A stretch of 7,219 bases of DNA from contig CATWBR010000229.1 in NCBI GenBank assembly GCA_958349075.1, positions 1-7,219 on the forward strand. Reading direction: 5' to 3'. The translations under genes were made by a program, and so were the position numbers. Below the pieces are notes generated by a model. That model was not told where the DNA came from, made no database searches, and saw only the letters and a program-made list of their open reading frames with translations. This DNA comes from an uncultured Clostridium sp. Its GTDB lineage: Bacteria > Bacillota > Clostridia > Lachnospirales > Lachnospiraceae. Of the stretch, positions 6,538 to 7,219 are shown piece after piece (position 1 is the stretch's first letter; the number at the start of each line of letters is the position of its first letter).

Positions 6538-6579
6538 GCCGGGAACAGAACCGGCGGACGGGACGGCGTTCACTCGCCG
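6538..6579 (+). other. Two GC-rich hairpins after niaR without a U-tract
   Basis: GCCGG (6538-6542) pairs with CCGGC (6551-6555) around an 8-nt loop, and CGGCG (6564-6568) pairs with CGCCG (6575-6579) around a 6-nt loop. Neither is followed by a T-run, so they are not classical intrinsic terminators. They may stabilise or process the niaR transcript end. Confidence 0.4.
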
Positions 6580-6608
6580 CAAATGTGGAAAATTGTAGTA
6601 GAAAATGC

Positions 6609-6637
6609 TTGCGATCATGGTTATCCTGTGGTATACT
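6609..6637 (+). promoter_or_regulatory. Upstream tRNA-operon promoter (extended -10)
   Basis: TTGCGA (6609-6614), a 17-nt spacer and TATACT (6632-6637), with TG at 6629-6630 giving the extended -10 TGGTATACT. The start would be near 6644. Confidence 0.6.
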
Positions 6638-6691
6638 ATGACCCGTTGATGCGTTTTTCTACAACTGCTTCCAAATTTCCTCAATTTGTGC

Positions 6692-6720
6692 TTGACAGTC
6701 GGATGGTTTTAGTATATACT
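6692..6720 (+). promoter_or_regulatory. Main tRNA-operon promoter
   Basis: A perfect TTGACA (6692-6697), a 17-nt spacer and TATACT (6715-6720). The start is expected near 6727, giving a leader of about 100 nt before tRNA-Arg. The strength fits a stable-RNA operon. The -35 box is mirrored by CTGTCAA at 6728-6734. Confidence 0.8.
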
Positions 6721-6824
6721 ACTTTTGCTGTCAAAAACGCAGCGGACAATGCCAGGTTGGCAGAACAGCCGAGAGCAGAAGAAGTAATGTTGCCAAATGT
6801 TTGGCCAAATCGCAAAGTGAATAT

Positions 6825-6898
<74 letters not shown>

Positions 6899-6900
6899 TT

Positions 6901-6935
6901 TCGTACTGACAGAGATTTTAGATTGTCAGGTACGA
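6901..6935 (+). other. Hairpin in the tRNA-Arg/tRNA-His spacer
   Basis: TCGTAC (6901-6906) plus TGACA (6907-6911) pair with TGTCA (6924-6928) plus GTACGA (6930-6935). This gives an 11-bp stem with one bulged G (6929) and a 12-nt AU-rich loop. It fills nearly the whole 41-nt spacer. No T-run follows, so it is not a terminator. A processing or folding-insulator role is inferred. Confidence 0.7.
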
Positions 6936-6939
6936 CTAT

Positions 6940-7014
6940 GGTGGGTATAGCGCAGTTGGTTAGCGCGCCAGATTGTGGCTCTGGAGGCCAAGGGTTCGAA
7001 TCCCTTTATCCACC
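6940..7014 (+). tRNA. tRNA-His (anticodon GTG)
   Basis: Acceptor GTGGGTA (6941-6947) pairs with TATCCAC (7007-7013). G6940 is the extra G-1 typical of tRNA-His and pairs with C7014. The anticodon stem CCAGA/TCTGG encloses loop TTGTGGC with anticodon GTG at 6975-6977; the T-loop is TTCGAAT. CCA is not encoded. Confidence 0.95.
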
Positions 7015-7038
7015 TTCCCTTTTCCAGGGATTCGCTGA

Positions 7039-7110
7039 TGGGCTATCGCCAAGCGGTAAGGCACAGGACTTTGACTCCTGCATTCGTTGGTTCGAATCCA
7101 ACTAGCCCAG
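7039..7110 (+). tRNA. tRNA-Gln (anticodon TTG)
   Basis: Acceptor TGGGCTA (7039-7045) pairs with TAGCCCA (7103-7109), with discriminator G7110. The anticodon stem CAGGA/TCCTG encloses loop CTTTGAC with anticodon TTG at 7071-7073; the T-arm is GTTGG/CCAAC. CCA is not encoded. The 24-nt spacer before it contains a small TCCCT/AGGGA hairpin (7016-7030). Confidence 0.95.
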
Positions 7111-7117
7111 TTATTAG

Positions 7118-7190
7118 GGGGTATTAGCTCAGTCGGTAGAGCACTTGACTTTTAATCAAGTTGTCCGGGGTTCGAATCCCCGATGCCTCA
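7118..7190 (+). tRNA. tRNA-Lys (anticodon TTT)
   Basis: Acceptor GGGGTAT (7118-7124) pairs with ATGCCTC (7183-7189) with two G-T wobbles, and the discriminator is A7190. The anticodon stem CTTGA/TCAAG encloses loop CTTTTAA with anticodon TTT at 7151-7153; the T-loop is TTCGAAT. CCA is not encoded. It lies only 7 nt after tRNA-Gln. No terminator is seen before the window ends, so the operon may continue. Confidence 0.95.
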
Positions 7191-7219
7191 TGAATGAAAT
7201 GAAGCGGAAAACCTTGTGG

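Larger units (their letters stand above)
6528..6824. other. Non-coding leader region between niaR and the tRNA cluster
   Basis: About 297 bp without a credible gene. It holds the two hairpins just after niaR, two tandem sigma-A promoters, and a leader with short hairpins at 6750-6762 (TGCCA/TGGCA) and 6792-6805 (GCCAA/TTGGC). A 106-codon open frame crosses it but overlaps both promoters and runs into the first tRNA, so it is not counted as a gene. Confidence 0.6.

Noticed and set aside
6923..7105. 60-codon open frame across the tRNA genes
   Set aside because: It lies inside tRNA-His and tRNA-Gln; the reading frame is a by-product of the structured RNA sequences.
7190..7219. ATG-led open frame at the right edge
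   Set aside because: It begins on the last base of tRNA-Lys, has no ribosome site and only ten codons are visible, so a gene cannot be supported.

Overview
The window looks like chromosomal DNA from a mid-GC Clostridia-type Firmicute. Lachnospiraceae is the best guess, though the family is inferred, not shown. The reasons are strong AGGAGG-type ribosome binding sites, sigma-A promoters close to consensus, a NiaR-type (HTH plus 3H) niacin regulator, four closely spaced tRNA genes that do not encode their CCA ends, and low-GC intergenic DNA around higher-GC genes.

Layout. (1) Positions 1-181 hold a near-consensus extended -10 promoter and, over its predicted start site, a perfect 7-bp inverted repeat. 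(2) Positions 182-4279 are a three-gene plus-strand operon: a GltS-family (sodium:glutamate symporter) membrane carrier, an AbgB-type M20 amidohydrolase with a GTG start, and a second M20 amidohydrolase of the hippurate / N-acyl-amino-acid hydrolase type. (3) A bidirectional hairpin terminator (4285-4336) separates this operon from a convergent minus-strand gene (4344-5648). That gene encodes a 434-aa probable transcription factor with a PrpR_N-like sensor region, a degenerate GGDEF-like region and a C-terminal winged helix. (4) A 339-bp divergent intergenic region carries repeated CCGG-centred motifs and an exact 23-bp tandem duplication next to a TATAAT box. (5) niaR lies at 5988-6527. (6) About 300 bp of non-coding DNA follows, with two tandem sigma-A promoters that lead into tRNA-Arg(TCT), tRNA-His(GTG), tRNA-Gln(TTG) and tRNA-Lys(TTT). 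The window ends 29 nt after the last tRNA.

How the genes may work together. The operon parallels E. coli abgAB-abgT, which takes up and cleaves p-aminobenzoyl-glutamate. Here the carrier is GltS-like instead of AbgT, the second hydrolase is not a canonical AbgA, and the adjacent regulator is not LysR-type. The most economical reading is a salvage system: import of a glutamate- or carboxylate-bearing N-acyl amino acid (p-aminobenzoyl-glutamate or a relative), hydrolysis inside the cell, and control by the neighbouring sensor/wHTH protein. Substrate and regulation are inferences. niaR and the tRNA cluster look like ordinary housekeeping neighbours.
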